Made by a program: the position numbers and the translations under genes
NCBI GenBank assembly: GCA_905215575.1
Contig: CAJMQV010000010.1
Span: forward strand, 1-38,942
Length of the DNA: 38,942 bases
Direction: 5' to 3'
Source: an uncultured bacterium
GTDB lineage: Bacteria; Bacteroidota; Bacteroidia; Bacteroidales; Bacteroidaceae
Notes under the pieces: generated by a model
What the model saw: the letters and a program-made list of their open reading frames with translations, nothing else
Database searches by the model: none
Told to the model about the DNA's origin: nothing
Shown: piece by piece, positions 14,307-22,346 of the stretch
Layout of the letters: each line of letters opens with the position of its first letter
Numbering within the stretch: the first letter of the stretch is position 1

Positions 14307-17300
14307 TTACTGAATAGCAATTTTCTGGTTGCCTACAATGTAGATACCCTTAGCCAATCCCTTAATAGCTTCAGATGCTTTTACATTCTTCTTGATCAAT
14401 ACACCGTCAATGCTGTAAACATTTACAGGACCAGTCTGAGCATCGTTGATTGCTTCCTGGATGTTTGTTGACAGATTACCGTTGATCTTAACAGTTATTT
14501 CACCCGGCTGATCTGCATTCTTAACCAAGGCGGGATCAATATAAGCTGTGTTCCAGCCTAACTGCTCGTTTGCAGTTGTTGCGCCGATGGTCTGTACGCC
14601 ATCCTCTTCACGAAGGATACCGAAGCCTTTCACAACTTTTGTACCACTGTAGTAGTTTCCAATCAAACCGTTGCTTTCCAATGGCTGCTGTGCAATTTCA
14701 ATGCCACCGATTTCAGGAATTGCAACTTTAAACAATGTAGTATCTGCTGCTGTTGGTTCTGCAGGCATTCCGATAGAATTTCCACATACATAGAAGAATG
14801 GTTCACCAGCTGCGTTACCTGATTTATTAGCAGTAAGAGTCAACTCTCCCTTCTCCAAGTCGATAGTTGCAATCTGATATGGGTCAGTTCCATTGAAGCC
14901 GTCACCCATAACATATGCAGTAGCAGGATAACACTTAGTATACAATTTACCACGGAGCATTGTTTCCAGTTCTACCTCTGTTCCAGGGAAGTCTTCTGTG
15001 CTGGTCTTTGTATTTTCGATATCGAAGCAAGAACCGTTGCCCAGATCGTAGTTGTCCCAGAATACGGCTACCTGACCGTTAGTCTGAATGTGCAATGGAG
15101 CTGTCTTTTCACCGTTGAAGCGATAACCGTCTAAGATAAATGTTGCATATCCGATTTCGCTGATCTTGAATGCTACAGGGTTGATGCTCAAACCTGCATT
15201 ACCACCAGTCTTCTCACCGATGTACAAACCTGTACCCTTGTTAAGAATTGCATAAGCTGTATCACCCAAGTTGATGAAAGCCCACTGAGCATATTTATCT
15301 TCAACCGGCAATTCGCCATTACCAGTAACATTCATGCTGGCATTATTCAAACCACCTTCAGCTTTGCTAACGTCTACATATAATTTACCGTTACGAACGC
15401 TATTGCTAGCCTCATGCTTGTCTTGTTCTTTACCGGTTACATCATAGTAGTGCTTGCTTGCTGACAAGTAGTACCACTTACCAGGACCTTCTACAGATGC
15501 TGCTTCAAACTTAGGTGCGCTGGCCTTGAATGTAGCAAAGGCTGTGTTCAAATCATTCAGATTTGTCTGGATATCATCCTTAGTATAAGTTCCGTCTGCA
15601 TCGCACTTGGTGATGTAAGCCTGAACTTTATCAAGAACTGTCTTCAAATCATTTTTTGCCTGATCTGTATAAACACCTGGCTGGCCTTCTGTGTAAACAG
15701 TGCTTCCGTCGTTTCCGAGCATAGAAGGAGTTGCAGCCTTTTCATATACCTTCTGGATAGAATCCAACTTGGCTTTCAATTCTGTTGGGTCTGCCAACAT
15801 GTCGCTATACTCTTCAAATGCCTTAGTTAAGCTTGCAATAGCCTCTTTGGTAGCCTTCTTTTCGGCAAGAAGTTTACCTGCACTGTATATTTCTGCTCTC
15901 AGCTTATCTGCTTTCTCTCCGATCTTGACATTCTGACAGTTTGGATCCAATGTTGCTGGCTGGAAGTGGAAACCTGCGAAGTGTGTAAATCCGCTTGGTG
16001 CGTTCCAAGTAACACGTACATACTGATATTCACCATACAGGTCAACTCCTGCAGACTGATATCTCAAGTCTGTTACACCCACTGTTGAATTTGGCAGGTT
16101 CTTGATGCTGTTTACATTAATCCAACCGTTTGCGTCAGTAGTATCATTGCTTACTGCAAAATTAATCTGTGTAGCCTGGTTTCCCTGATTTGGACGTTTG
16201 TGCAAGAAAATAGCGAAGCTACTAACCTTCTTGTTCAGCTTGAACTGCAAGAACTGATTTGCAGGACCTGTTCCATTCCAGCAAGAACCCCAGAATGTAG
16301 TTGAATCCTTATCCAACAGATTTTCAATTACTCCCTCGGTTTCAGCTGTTCCCTCATTCCAATCGCTATGAGTGGCATTTGAGAATGCTACGCTATCGTC
16401 TTTCTCATAGTCCTCTAATGTTACGAGCCACTTAGAAGATGCTGTATCAACAGTGAATGAAGAACCGATGTCGTATTTTGCTTTAGCCTTGTTGTAGATT
16501 TCGAGCAATTCTGCGTTCAGCTTGCTTTGCTTTGCAATTGATTCGAATTCTTTCTTTTCCTCCTCAGTCAGTGTCTGAAGGCTCCATGAAGAACCAGTGT
16601 TTTTTCCACCATTCCATGCTACGACATAACCGCTTTTACCGGCTCCGTTGTTGTGGTTTCCGGCGTGCATTGCGTTAACACCTGGCTTGAATACGTTGAA
16701 CTGACCTTCACCCAAAGAAGTGAATTTAATAGAGTTTCCTGTAGAGTCATTTGCTAAAGAATACCAAGGACTACCTACTTGTGAACCGTTTGTACCGTTG
16801 ATATATTGACCGGTACCTACATTAAAGAGTAACCAGCTTCCATCCTGGCGGTCGATGAACTCCCAAACCATAGTGGCATCGCTGTTGTCAATACTTGCCC
16901 AGTTAACATGGCCGTCGGTTGTGGCGTTGATCGCTTTCTGGATGCTTTGCTGCTCGACAAAGCCAGGGAATGCACTTACAATACGGTAGTAGTTAGCAGC
17001 AATTGGAACTTCTGTAGCTTTAATAATTGCAAAATATGCAGCTTCAAGTTTTTCCAAGGCTACTTTTGCTTTGGCGTTGTCGATTTCTCCAACAACATTA
17101 AGGATTGCTGAAGCTTCACTCTTTGCATCATTGTATGCAGTTACCAAAGCAGGATCATAACATCCTGGATCTGTTCCGGCCTTGTAGTTGATTTCTGCAA
17201 CTTTATTGTACAATATTTCCAAATCGCTACCATAGTTCTCATTCATTTCAGCATTAAAGATTCTGAACCAAGTAGCCCAGTCGTTATATGAAGCAAAGAT

Positions 17301-17927
17301 AGGATTTGCTTCTACATAATTGAGAGCAATCAGTTTATTCTCATTTTCCTTATGTTCAGCGATAATCATTAAAGCATTAGCACCTTCTTCAGGGAGATCT
17401 TCTTTGTCATATCCCATCATATCGCCACCGTCTTTTTGAGTCATGATGATGACTGGAGTTGCTTTTGCTTGATCAGCTGTAAATGTCACATTCATTTGCG
17501 TTACGATAGTACCAGTACCATCGTCAAAGACACTGCCTTCATCAATAATGTTGCCTTCTTCATCTTTGGTAGGAGCAACATAAGCATAAGAAACATACTT
17601 CTGGTTCTTGATGTTCTTTAAATAGAAAGCGGCCTTTCCATTTACTGTTTTTCCTGTAGCTGCAACCAGCTCATAGGCAGTATATGGCTCGATTTGATCA
17701 AGAGCCGTGATGGAAAAAGCAGCACTATCTCCTAAAGAAGACAGAAATTTGTAGGTAAGAATTTCGGCATCGGCATTGGTGGCTCCGTTTGCACGAATCA
17801 CAATCTTACTGCCTGCTGCAAGTGTACCTGGATTGGTTACTTGTTCTCCTAAAGTAACACCTGCATACGCCGTGTTGATTCCCAACATCATGAGAAACAA
17901 CAAGAAAATCGAGTAAATTTTCTTCAT
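14307..17927 (-). CDS. Large secreted multidomain protein with discoidin-like module and T9SS sorting tail
   Basis: Function not assigned. Signal peptide is ~1-22 (IFLLFLMMLGINTAYA then GVTL). Then come a beta-rich N-terminal domain to ~205, a helical bundle (~215-305, FIVAR-like), and a trefoil/ricin-like module (~310-460: DATMVWEFIDRQDGSWLLF, GTGQYINGTNGSQVGSPW). An F5/8-type-C (discoidin/CBM32-like) module follows (~500-660: VIENLLDKDSTTFWGSCW, QFLQFKLNKKVSSFAIFLH, YQYVRVTWNAPSGF), then helices (~670-830, LKAKLDSIQKVYEKA...) and a second trefoil-like module (~840-975). The C-terminal tail ~1166-1206 (VNVYSIDGVLIKK...GLAKGIYIVGNQKIAIQ) is a clear T9SS type A-like sorting domain. The lectin-like modules suggest glycan binding at the cell surface; no catalytic motif was recognised. 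It is monocistronic with its own terminator. Confidence 0.87.
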   Translation of the reverse strand: MKKIYSIFLLFLMMLGINTAYAGVTLGEQVTNPGTLAAGSKIVIRANGATNADAEILTYKFLSSLGDSAAFSITALDQIEPYTAYELVAATGKTVNGKAAFYLKNIKNQKYVSYAYVAPTKDEEGNIIDEGSVFDDGTGTIVTQMNVTFTADQAKATPVIIMTQKDGGDMMGYDKEDLPEEGANALMIIAEHKENENKLIALNYVEANPIFASYNDWATWFRIFNAEMNENYGSDLEILYNKVAEINYKAGTDPGCYDPALVTAYNDAKSEASAILNVVGEIDNAKAKVALEKLEAAYFAIIKATEVPIAANYYRIVSAFPGFVEQQSIQKAINATTDGHVNWASIDNSDATMVWEFIDRQDGSWLLFNVGTGQYINGTNGSQVGSPWYSLANDSTGNSIKFTSLGEGQFNVFKPGVNAMHAGNHNNGAGKSGYVVAWNGGKNTGSSWSLQTLTEEEKKEFESIAKQSKLNAELLEIYNKAKAKYDIGSSFTVDTASSKWLVTLEDYEKDDSVAFSNATHSDWNEGTAETEGVIENLLDKDSTTFWGSCWNGTGPANQFLQFKLNKKVSSFAIFLHKRPNQGNQATQINFAVSNDTTDANGWINVNSIKNLPNSTVGVTDLRYQSAGVDLYGEYQYVRVTWNAPSGFTHFAGFHFQPATLDPNCQNVKIGEKADKLRAEIYSAGKLLAEKKATKEAIASLTKAFEEYSDMLADPTELKAKLDSIQKVYEKAATPSMLGNDGSTVYTEGQPGVYTDQAKNDLKTVLDKVQAYITKCDADGTYTKDDIQTNLNDLNTAFATFKASAPKFEAASVEGPGKWYYLSASKHYYDVTGKEQDKHEASNSVRNGKLYVDVSKAEGGLNNASMNVTGNGELPVEDKYAQWAFINLGDTAYAILNKGTGLYIGEKTGGNAGLSINPVAFKISEIGYATFILDGYRFNGEKTAPLHIQTNGQVAVFWDNYDLGNGSCFDIENTKTSTEDFPGTEVELETMLRGKLYTKCYPATAYVMGDGFNGTDPYQIATIDLEKGELTLTANKSGNAAGEPFFYVCGNSIGMPAEPTAADTTLFKVAIPEIGGIEIAQQPLESNGLIGNYYSGTKVVKGFGILREEDGVQTIGATTANEQLGWNTAYIDPALVKNADQPGEITVKINGNLSTNIQEAINDAQTGPVNVYSIDGVLIKKNVKASEAIKGLAKGIYIVGNQKIAIQ

Positions 17928-18001
17928 TTTGCGTGTAAATTAAGGGTTAATAATTTTTGTTTTTAGGTATTTCGGGATAAAGATAGCCATTAAATTGATT
18001 A

Positions 18002-18009
18002 CAAAAATA
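18002..18009 (-). promoter_or_regulatory. -7 box for the 1206-residue protein gene
   Basis: TATTTTTG on the minus strand fits TAnnTTTG and would give a leader of about 70 bases. No clear -33 element was seen. Confidence 0.45.
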
Positions 18010-18178
18010 GCAACGGTGTTAAATCTTACTCTGTATTAACTATAATTAACAAATTAACTTTTGGGATACTTATGCTTCATCCGATTGCTTGTCTGCAATT
18101 TGGAATTTATGTTTTTATATATATTAAGGTGTGGGGATAAAAATGTATGATTAAGACGTCCTTTGGGCTATTGGATAT

Positions 18179-18241
18179 AAAAAAAGGAGTACCGCTGTAC
18201 TCCAACCTTTTGTTAACCTTAAATCTAATACCATGAAAAAC
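18179..18241 (-). ncRNA. Putative ~63-nt small RNA with intrinsic terminator
   Basis: On the minus strand a full transcription unit is visible in an intergenic gap. It has a -33 TTG (18277-18275), a 19-base spacer, the -7 box TACCTTTG (18255-18248), a predicted start near 18241, then ~35 mostly unpaired bases (including ATGGTATTAGATTTAAGG and TTAACAAAAGG). It ends in a perfect 7-bp hairpin GGAGTAC-AGCG-GTACTCC (18203-18186) and a run of seven T. I recall near-identical promoter-to-'ATTAGATTTAAGGTTAAC' blocks between genes in other Bacteroides, suggesting a multicopy sRNA family, but cannot verify this. A 27-codon frame starts at the ATG in this RNA but runs through the terminator, so a peptide is less likely. 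Confidence 0.68.
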
Positions 18242-18247
18242 ACAATG

Positions 18248-18277
18248 CAAAGGTAACTCCTTTTTTCGAATCTGCAA
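18248..18277 (-). promoter_or_regulatory. Promoter of the putative small RNA
   Basis: Minus-strand TTG and TACCTTTG separated by 19 bases match the Bacteroidota -33/-7 architecture with correct spacing. No annotated gene lies downstream within reach except the small RNA itself. Confidence 0.7.
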
Positions 18278-18347
18278 GTACATTTTCTCAATTTATATGT
18301 TATATAACATAGATTAACGAAGGCAAACCAAAAAAAAGGAATATATT

Positions 18348-18377
18348 TTTGTGATGTGCGTTTTTACTTTACTTTTG
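18348..18377 (+). promoter_or_regulatory. Promoter of the methyltransferase-like/adenosyltransferase operon
   Basis: TTTG (18348-18351), an 18-base spacer, then TACTTTTG (18370-18377). Transcription should start near 18384, which excludes the TTG at 18382 and fixes translation at the ATG at 18406, preceded by AGAAGGAT. Confidence 0.7.
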
Positions 18378-18405
18378 TGTTTTGATTATTATAAAAGAGA
18401 AGGAT

Positions 18406-19002
18406 ATGATTCCAGTCAAATATATAGGTGTGTGGTTAAAGCGTTTTCGGAAGCGTTGTGGATATGGGGTTCATTCTCCGTTTGCATTTAATTTTATTAC
18501 CGGAGTCGTTTTTGAGAAAGGGCAGTATTATGCTTTTAAGGATTTGGATAGAATATATCTCCCTGGCTTTTTCCAACGCTTCTCTTATAAAAGGAAATGT
18601 TTGCATTTTCTTTTCCGCTTGGCGAATTACGTTCATCCGGATAGTTTTCTTGTTGATATTCCTCAGAATGCTCCCGAGATGTCTTATATGAAAGCTGCAT
18701 GCCGGCATGCTCTGTGGCTACAAGTGGATGAAACGATCGAAGTTCCTTTTGAAAAAGTTCTGATGTATATGGATTCTTTCAATAGGAATTTAGATTGTAT
18801 ATTGGGGAATACGTTAGGAAAGTTACATCCAGGGTCTGCCTTATTGTTGCGGGTTCATTCAAATAGAGATCGTGAAAAATATATTGAGTATTTTAGAAAA
18901 AGTCCTTTTTGTGGAGTGACTTTTGATTTGTATGATTATTTGTTGGTCTTTTTTGATCTTACGCTTTATAAACAACACTATATTGTAAATTTCTTTGATT
19001 AA
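18406..19002 (+). CDS. Methyltransferase-like 'HSPF' protein with degenerate SAM site
   Basis: 198 residues, starting MIPVKYIGVWLKRF. The N-terminal signature GYGVHSPFAFNFIT and the terminal ...FDLYDYLLVFFDLTLYKQHYIVNF are hallmarks, in my recollection, of a Bacteroidota family annotated as class I SAM-dependent methyltransferases. Where that family has a glycine-rich SAM loop (type LEIGTSxGxS), this protein reads FLVDIPQNAPEMSYM (about residues 84-98), with no glycines, so SAM binding is doubtful. It may be a catalytically dead paralogue or a divergent enzyme; the substrate is unknown. The next gene starts five bases after its stop, so it is cotranscribed with the cobalamin adenosyltransferase. 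Confidence 0.7.
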   Translation: MIPVKYIGVWLKRFRKRCGYGVHSPFAFNFITGVVFEKGQYYAFKDLDRIYLPGFFQRFSYKRKCLHFLFRLANYVHPDSFLVDIPQNAPEMSYMKAACRHALWLQVDETIEVPFEKVLMYMDSFNRNLDCILGNTLGKLHPGSALLLRVHSNRDREKYIEYFRKSPFCGVTFDLYDYLLVFFDLTLYKQHYIVNFFD

Positions 19003-19007
19003 TATGT

Positions 19008-19562
19008 ATGAAAAAGGAAATGAAAATATATACACGTACCGGTGACCGTGGTATGACCTCAATGTGCGGCGGAAAGCGAGTGCGAAAAGGTGATGTACAA
19101 ATAGAACTGTATGGAGAATTGGACGAGCTGAACGCTTGTTTGGGGTGTTTGCTTACTCAGAATATTCCATCATCAGAGCGCGCTTTGTTAAGTGAGGTGC
19201 AAAATACATTGTTTGAAATCGGTGTTTTGTTTTCCCCAACAGTAAAAGCGGAGTATGGTTTGAAATCTCTTTCTGAAAATGTTGTCAGATTAGAGCAGGC
19301 AATAGATCATATTCAGGATGAGATTCCGATGCCCGGAGGTTTTATCCTACCCGGAGGATGCCCTTCTGCCGCATGGGCGCATTTGGCTCGTACCGTATGT
19401 CGTAGAGTTGAGCGTGCAGTATGGCGTTTGCCTCATGCGGAAACATTGCCTTCAGAATTACTTTCCTTTATAAACCGTTTGTCGGATTATTTGTATGCCC
19501 TTTCTTTAAAACTTAATTTTACAGAAGGTAAAAGGGAAATTCTTTGGCAGAAGCGTTGCTGA
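19008..19562 (+). CDS. Cob(I)alamin adenosyltransferase, PduO type
   Basis: Transfers the adenosyl group of ATP to cob(I)alamin or cobyrinate diamide, making coenzyme B12 in the cytoplasm. The signature N-terminal block IYTRTGDRGMTSMCGGKRVRKGD and YGELDELNACLG are the ATP-binding elements of the PduO/MMAB family. FILPGGCPSAAWAHLARTVCRRVERAVWRL contains the conserved Arg/Glu helix. Length of 184 residues is normal for the core domain. MetE/MetH, mutase or cob genes are not nearby. A second ATG at 19020 (MKIYTRTGD) could be the real start. It has no promoter of its own and depends on the operon promoter at 18348-18377. Confidence 0.93.
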   Translation: MKKEMKIYTRTGDRGMTSMCGGKRVRKGDVQIELYGELDELNACLGCLLTQNIPSSERALLSEVQNTLFEIGVLFSPTVKAEYGLKSLSENVVRLEQAIDHIQDEIPMPGGFILPGGCPSAAWAHLARTVCRRVERAVWRLPHAETLPSELLSFINRLSDYLYALSLKLNFTEGKREILWQKRC

Positions 19563-19585
19563 TTTGAAAAATAGTATTATTTTTG
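19556..19585 (+). promoter_or_regulatory. Promoter of the DUF2795-like gene
   Basis: A TTG (19556-19558) and TATTTTTG (19578-19585) are 19 bases apart. This gives a ~48-base leader before the ATG at 19640. Confidence 0.6.
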
Positions 19586-19639
19586 CGTCCGATAAATGAA
19601 TTTTGATAGATCTGACTGAAAAACCTAAAAAATAAACTT

Positions 19640-19861
19640 ATGTATTGGACTTTGGAACTAGCATCAAAGCTGGAAGACGCACCTTGGCCAGCAACAAAAG
19701 ATGAATTGATTGACTATGCGATGCGTTCTGGCGCTCCTCTGGAAGTGATCGAGAATCTTCAGGAAATGGAAGATGAGGGTGAAATCTACGAAACAATTGA
19801 AGATGTTTGGCCTGATTATCCGACTAAAGAGGATTTCTTGTTCAATGAGGATGAGTATTAA
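19640..19861 (+). CDS. Small acidic DUF2795-like protein
   Basis: 73 residues, strongly acidic (ending TKEDFLFNEDEY), with no signal peptide or membrane segment. The pattern MYWTLELASKLEDAPWPATKDELIDYAMRSGAP (residues 1-33, one helical unit) and VIENLQEMEDEGEIYETIEDVWPDYP matches my memory of the DUF2795 family common in Bacteroidales. Function unknown. It has its own promoter and its own strong terminator, so it is a well-isolated single gene, the usual arrangement for an abundantly expressed small protein. It lies 75 bases upstream of the T9SS operon but is separated from it by the terminator. Confidence 0.85.
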   Translation: MYWTLELASKLEDAPWPATKDELIDYAMRSGAPLEVIENLQEMEDEGEIYETIEDVWPDYPTKEDFLFNEDEY

Positions 19862-19881
19862 AGACTACAAATGAATTTTAG

Positions 19882-19906
19882 CGGACGCTTAGAGCGTCCG
19901 TTTTTT
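19882..19906 (+). terminator. Intrinsic terminator after the DUF2795-like gene
   Basis: An 8-bp GC-rich stem cggacgct/agcgtccg with a three-base loop is followed by six T. Confidence 0.92.
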
Positions 19907-19935
19907 CTATATACGAGTAATAAGGTTCATAGTTT

Positions 19936-20901
19936 ATGAGATTAACAAGCTTGCTTCAAGTCAAAAGGTGGAAAATCTTATTCTTGTTTGTACTGGTTAG
20001 TATTCTTCCAGTACGGGCACAATATGATCCGTCGTTTGCGCAATATTGGAACTTGCAACCTTTTTATAACCCCGCGACAGCAGGCTTGGACGGAAAACTG
20101 AATATACAGGCGGCTTATGCGATGCAGCTGCTTGGATTTGAAAATGCTCCTGCTACTTTATATGCCGGAGTGGATCTTCCGGTTTTTTTCTTGAATCCGA
20201 AGCATGGAATGGGAGTTGGCTTTTTGAATGACGAAGCCGGATTGTTCGCTCATAAAAAGTTTTATCTTCAGTATGCCTATCATCAGCCGTTATGGGGCGG
20301 AAGTTTGAGTGGAGGAATCCGTTTGGGTATGCTGAGTGAAGGATTTGATGGTTCTGGTCTGGATCTTTCGGATTCAAGTGATCCGGCTTTTCCTACCTCA
20401 GATGTTTCGGGAGCTGGTTTTGATTTGGATTTTGGTCTTTATTATAAACATAGAAATTGGTATGTCGGTGCTTCTGCATTTCATCTTACAGGGCCCGAAA
20501 TTACATATGGTGACGAGAAGGTAAACCAAATATCTGTACCACAAACTTTTTATTTTTTCGGTGGATACAATATTTCTTTTAAGAATCCGTTATATAAGAT
20601 GTATACGTCTGCTATGTTCCGAAGTGATTTTATGTTCTATCGGGGCGATATAAGTTGTAGGCTTGCCTATGAAGGAGAACGGGTAAATTTATATGGTGGC
20701 TTTTCATATAGTCCGACAAATTCTGTGAGCCTTCTGTTGGGAGGTAAGATTATGGGAGTTTCTTTAGGGTATTCCTATGAGATGTATACTTCTGCTATCG
20801 GTGCCAAGAATGGCAGTCACGAAATTACATTGAGTTATCAGACAGATTTGAATCTGTTTAAGAAAGGAAAGAATAAACATAAAAGTGTAAGAATATTATA
20901 A
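19936..20901 (+). CDS. porP: PorP/SprF-family T9SS outer membrane protein
   Basis: Signal peptide ends VRA then QYDPSFAQYW. The mature start QYDPSFAQYWNLQPFYNPATAG is the family hallmark (QDPxxSQYxxxPxxxNPAxAG). Repeated amphipathic beta strands (MGVGFLNDEAG, LQYAYHQPLWGGSLSGGIRLGM, FGLYYKHRNWYVGASAFHL, MGVSLGYSYEMYTSAIG) indicate an outer membrane beta-barrel. Family knowledge: PorP/SprF proteins attach to the T9SS PorK/N ring or assist particular cargo. The stop overlaps the gldK start (TAATG at 20899-20903), the same order as porPKLMN in Porphyromonas gingivalis, so it heads the operon. I could not find a clear promoter between the 19882-19906 terminator and its ATG. Confidence 0.93.
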   Translation: MRLTSLLQVKRWKILFLFVLVSILPVRAQYDPSFAQYWNLQPFYNPATAGLDGKLNIQAAYAMQLLGFENAPATLYAGVDLPVFFLNPKHGMGVGFLNDEAGLFAHKKFYLQYAYHQPLWGGSLSGGIRLGMLSEGFDGSGLDLSDSSDPAFPTSDVSGAGFDLDFGLYYKHRNWYVGASAFHLTGPEITYGDEKVNQISVPQTFYFFGGYNISFKNPLYKMYTSAMFRSDFMFYRGDISCRLAYEGERVNLYGGFSYSPTNSVSLLLGGKIMGVSLGYSYEMYTSAIGAKNGSHEITLSYQTDLNLFKKGKNKHKSVRIL

Positions 20902-22331
20902 TGAGCAAGAATAGTATTTGGATCGGAACTGCTTTATGCACTTCTCTGGCATTGAGTTCGTGCTTGGGTCCTTCAGCTTCTTCTGCCGTTGGTGGGGAGT
21001 TGACAGGTGTACATGGAGTGGCTTATAATGAGCCGGCTCCTTATGGCATGGTTGCCGTTAGAAGCGGATATTTGAAGGTTGGTCTTCAGGAGCAGGACTC
21101 ATTATGGGGCGATAATGCTCCGACGAAGGAAGTGTCGGTAGACGGGTTCTGGATGGATGAAACCGAGGTGACGAATGCAAAATATCGTCAGTTTGTCTAT
21201 TGGGTTCGTGATTCTATTATCCGTGAGCGTTTGGCCGATCCTGCTTATGGCGGAGATGAAACCTATAAAATAGAAGAAGACAAATATGGAAATCCGGTAA
21301 CACCACATCTGAACTGGAGTAAACCAATTCCTTGGAAAAAACCGAATGAAGATGAATTGCGTGCGATAGAAAGTGTTTATATGATTCATCCGGTTACAGG
21401 TGTGAAGATGCTTGATGCCCGGCAAATGAACTATAAATATGAGGTTTATGATCATACGGCCGCCGCATTGAGGAAGAATAGAATTAATCCGGCTGAACGT
21501 GATTTGAATACTGATCATGCGCTGCCGGAAGATCAGACCGTCATGATTTCAAAGGATACAGCTTATCTGGATGATGAGGGACGAATTGTTCATGAAACCA
21601 TTACACGCCCTTTGTCAGGCGCTTATGATTTCCTGAATACTTATATCGTGAATATTTATCCGGATACGACCTGTTGGGTAAATGATTTTCGGAATTCTGA
21701 GAACGAACGCTATATGCAGTTGTATTTTAGCAATCCTGTTTATGACGATTATCCGGTGGTGGGAGTTACTTGGGAACAGGCTAATGCTTTTTGTGTTTGG
21801 CGTACGGAATTCCTGAAAAAAGGTTTGGGTATGGCTGGCGCGCAGATTATGCCCTACCGTTTGCCAACTGAAATAGAATGGGAATATGCGGCTCGAGGAA
21901 AGGAGGGTAACTTGTTCCCTTGGGAAACCAAAGATGTGAAGAGTGATAAAGGTTGTTATTACGCCAACTTTAAGCCGGATCGTGGTAACTATACCAAAGA
22001 CGGCAACCTGATTACTTCAAAGGTAGGTATTTATTCACCTAATTCGAACGGGTTGTACGATATGGCGGGTAATGTGGCTGAATGGACAAGCACCGTATAT
22101 ACCGAGGCTGGAGTTGAAAGCATGAGTGATATGAACCCTGAATTGAAATATCAGGCAGCGAAAGAAGATCCTTACCGTTTGAAAAAGAAATCCGTTCGTG
22201 GTGGTTCTTGGAAAGATCCGGAATCTATGATTCGCTCGGCTTGGCGTTCCTATGAATATCAGAATCAGCCACGCTCGTATGTCGGTTTTCGCTGTGTGCG
22301 TTCAATGATAGGAAATAATAAAAGAAAATAA
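20901..22331 (+). CDS. gldK: T9SS ring lipoprotein GldK/PorK
   Basis: Outer-membrane-associated lipoprotein that, with GldN/PorN, forms the periplasmic ring of the type IX secretion system. The lipobox is LSS-C21. The rest is an FGE/SUMF1-like fold: APYGMVAVRSGYLKVG at the start, VDGFWMDETEVTNAKYRQFV, VVGVTWEQANAFCVWR, YRLPTEIEWEYAARG, GLYDMAGNVAEWTS and VRGGSWKDPESMIRSAWR...GFRCVRS near the end. About 476 residues is the expected size. An insertion around residues 110-260 (ending in NDFRNSENERYMQLYFS) is typical of GldK rather than of formylglycine-generating enzymes. The start overlaps the porP stop and gldL follows after 15 bases. Confidence 0.95.
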   Translation: MSKNSIWIGTALCTSLALSSCLGPSASSAVGGELTGVHGVAYNEPAPYGMVAVRSGYLKVGLQEQDSLWGDNAPTKEVSVDGFWMDETEVTNAKYRQFVYWVRDSIIRERLADPAYGGDETYKIEEDKYGNPVTPHLNWSKPIPWKKPNEDELRAIESVYMIHPVTGVKMLDARQMNYKYEVYDHTAAALRKNRINPAERDLNTDHALPEDQTVMISKDTAYLDDEGRIVHETITRPLSGAYDFLNTYIVNIYPDTTCWVNDFRNSENERYMQLYFSNPVYDDYPVVGVTWEQANAFCVWRTEFLKKGLGMAGAQIMPYRLPTEIEWEYAARGKEGNLFPWETKDVKSDKGCYYANFKPDRGNYTKDGNLITSKVGIYSPNSNGLYDMAGNVAEWTSTVYTEAGVESMSDMNPELKYQAAKEDPYRLKKKSVRGGSWKDPESMIRSAWRSYEYQNQPRSYVGFRCVRSMIGNNKRK

Positions 22332-22346
22332 TCAAAAATAATAACT

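Larger units (their letters stand above)
17928..18405. other. 478-base noncoding stretch between divergent genes
   Basis: It holds, left to right: the leader and a likely promoter of the leftward 1206-residue gene (minus-strand TATTTTTG at 18002-18009), about 170 bases in which I see nothing recognisable (18010-18178), a complete small-RNA-like unit on the minus strand (18179-18241 with promoter to 18277), and the promoter of the rightward operon (18348-18377). Confidence 0.7.

Noticed and set aside
18231..18255. Tiny plus-strand ORF ATG AAA AAC ACA ATG CAA AGG TAA (MKNTMQR) that could be a leader peptide
   Set aside because: It overlaps the minus-strand -7 box and 5' end of the putative small RNA, there is no promoter placed for it, and no attenuator follows; the opposite-strand sRNA explains the conservation better.
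20901..22331. GldK as an oxygen-dependent formylglycine-generating enzyme for the nearby sulfatase
   Set aside because: It has the FGE/SUMF1-like fold, but the lipobox, the large insertion and the porP-gldLMN neighbours identify the T9SS lipoprotein; the sulfatase already has anSME.
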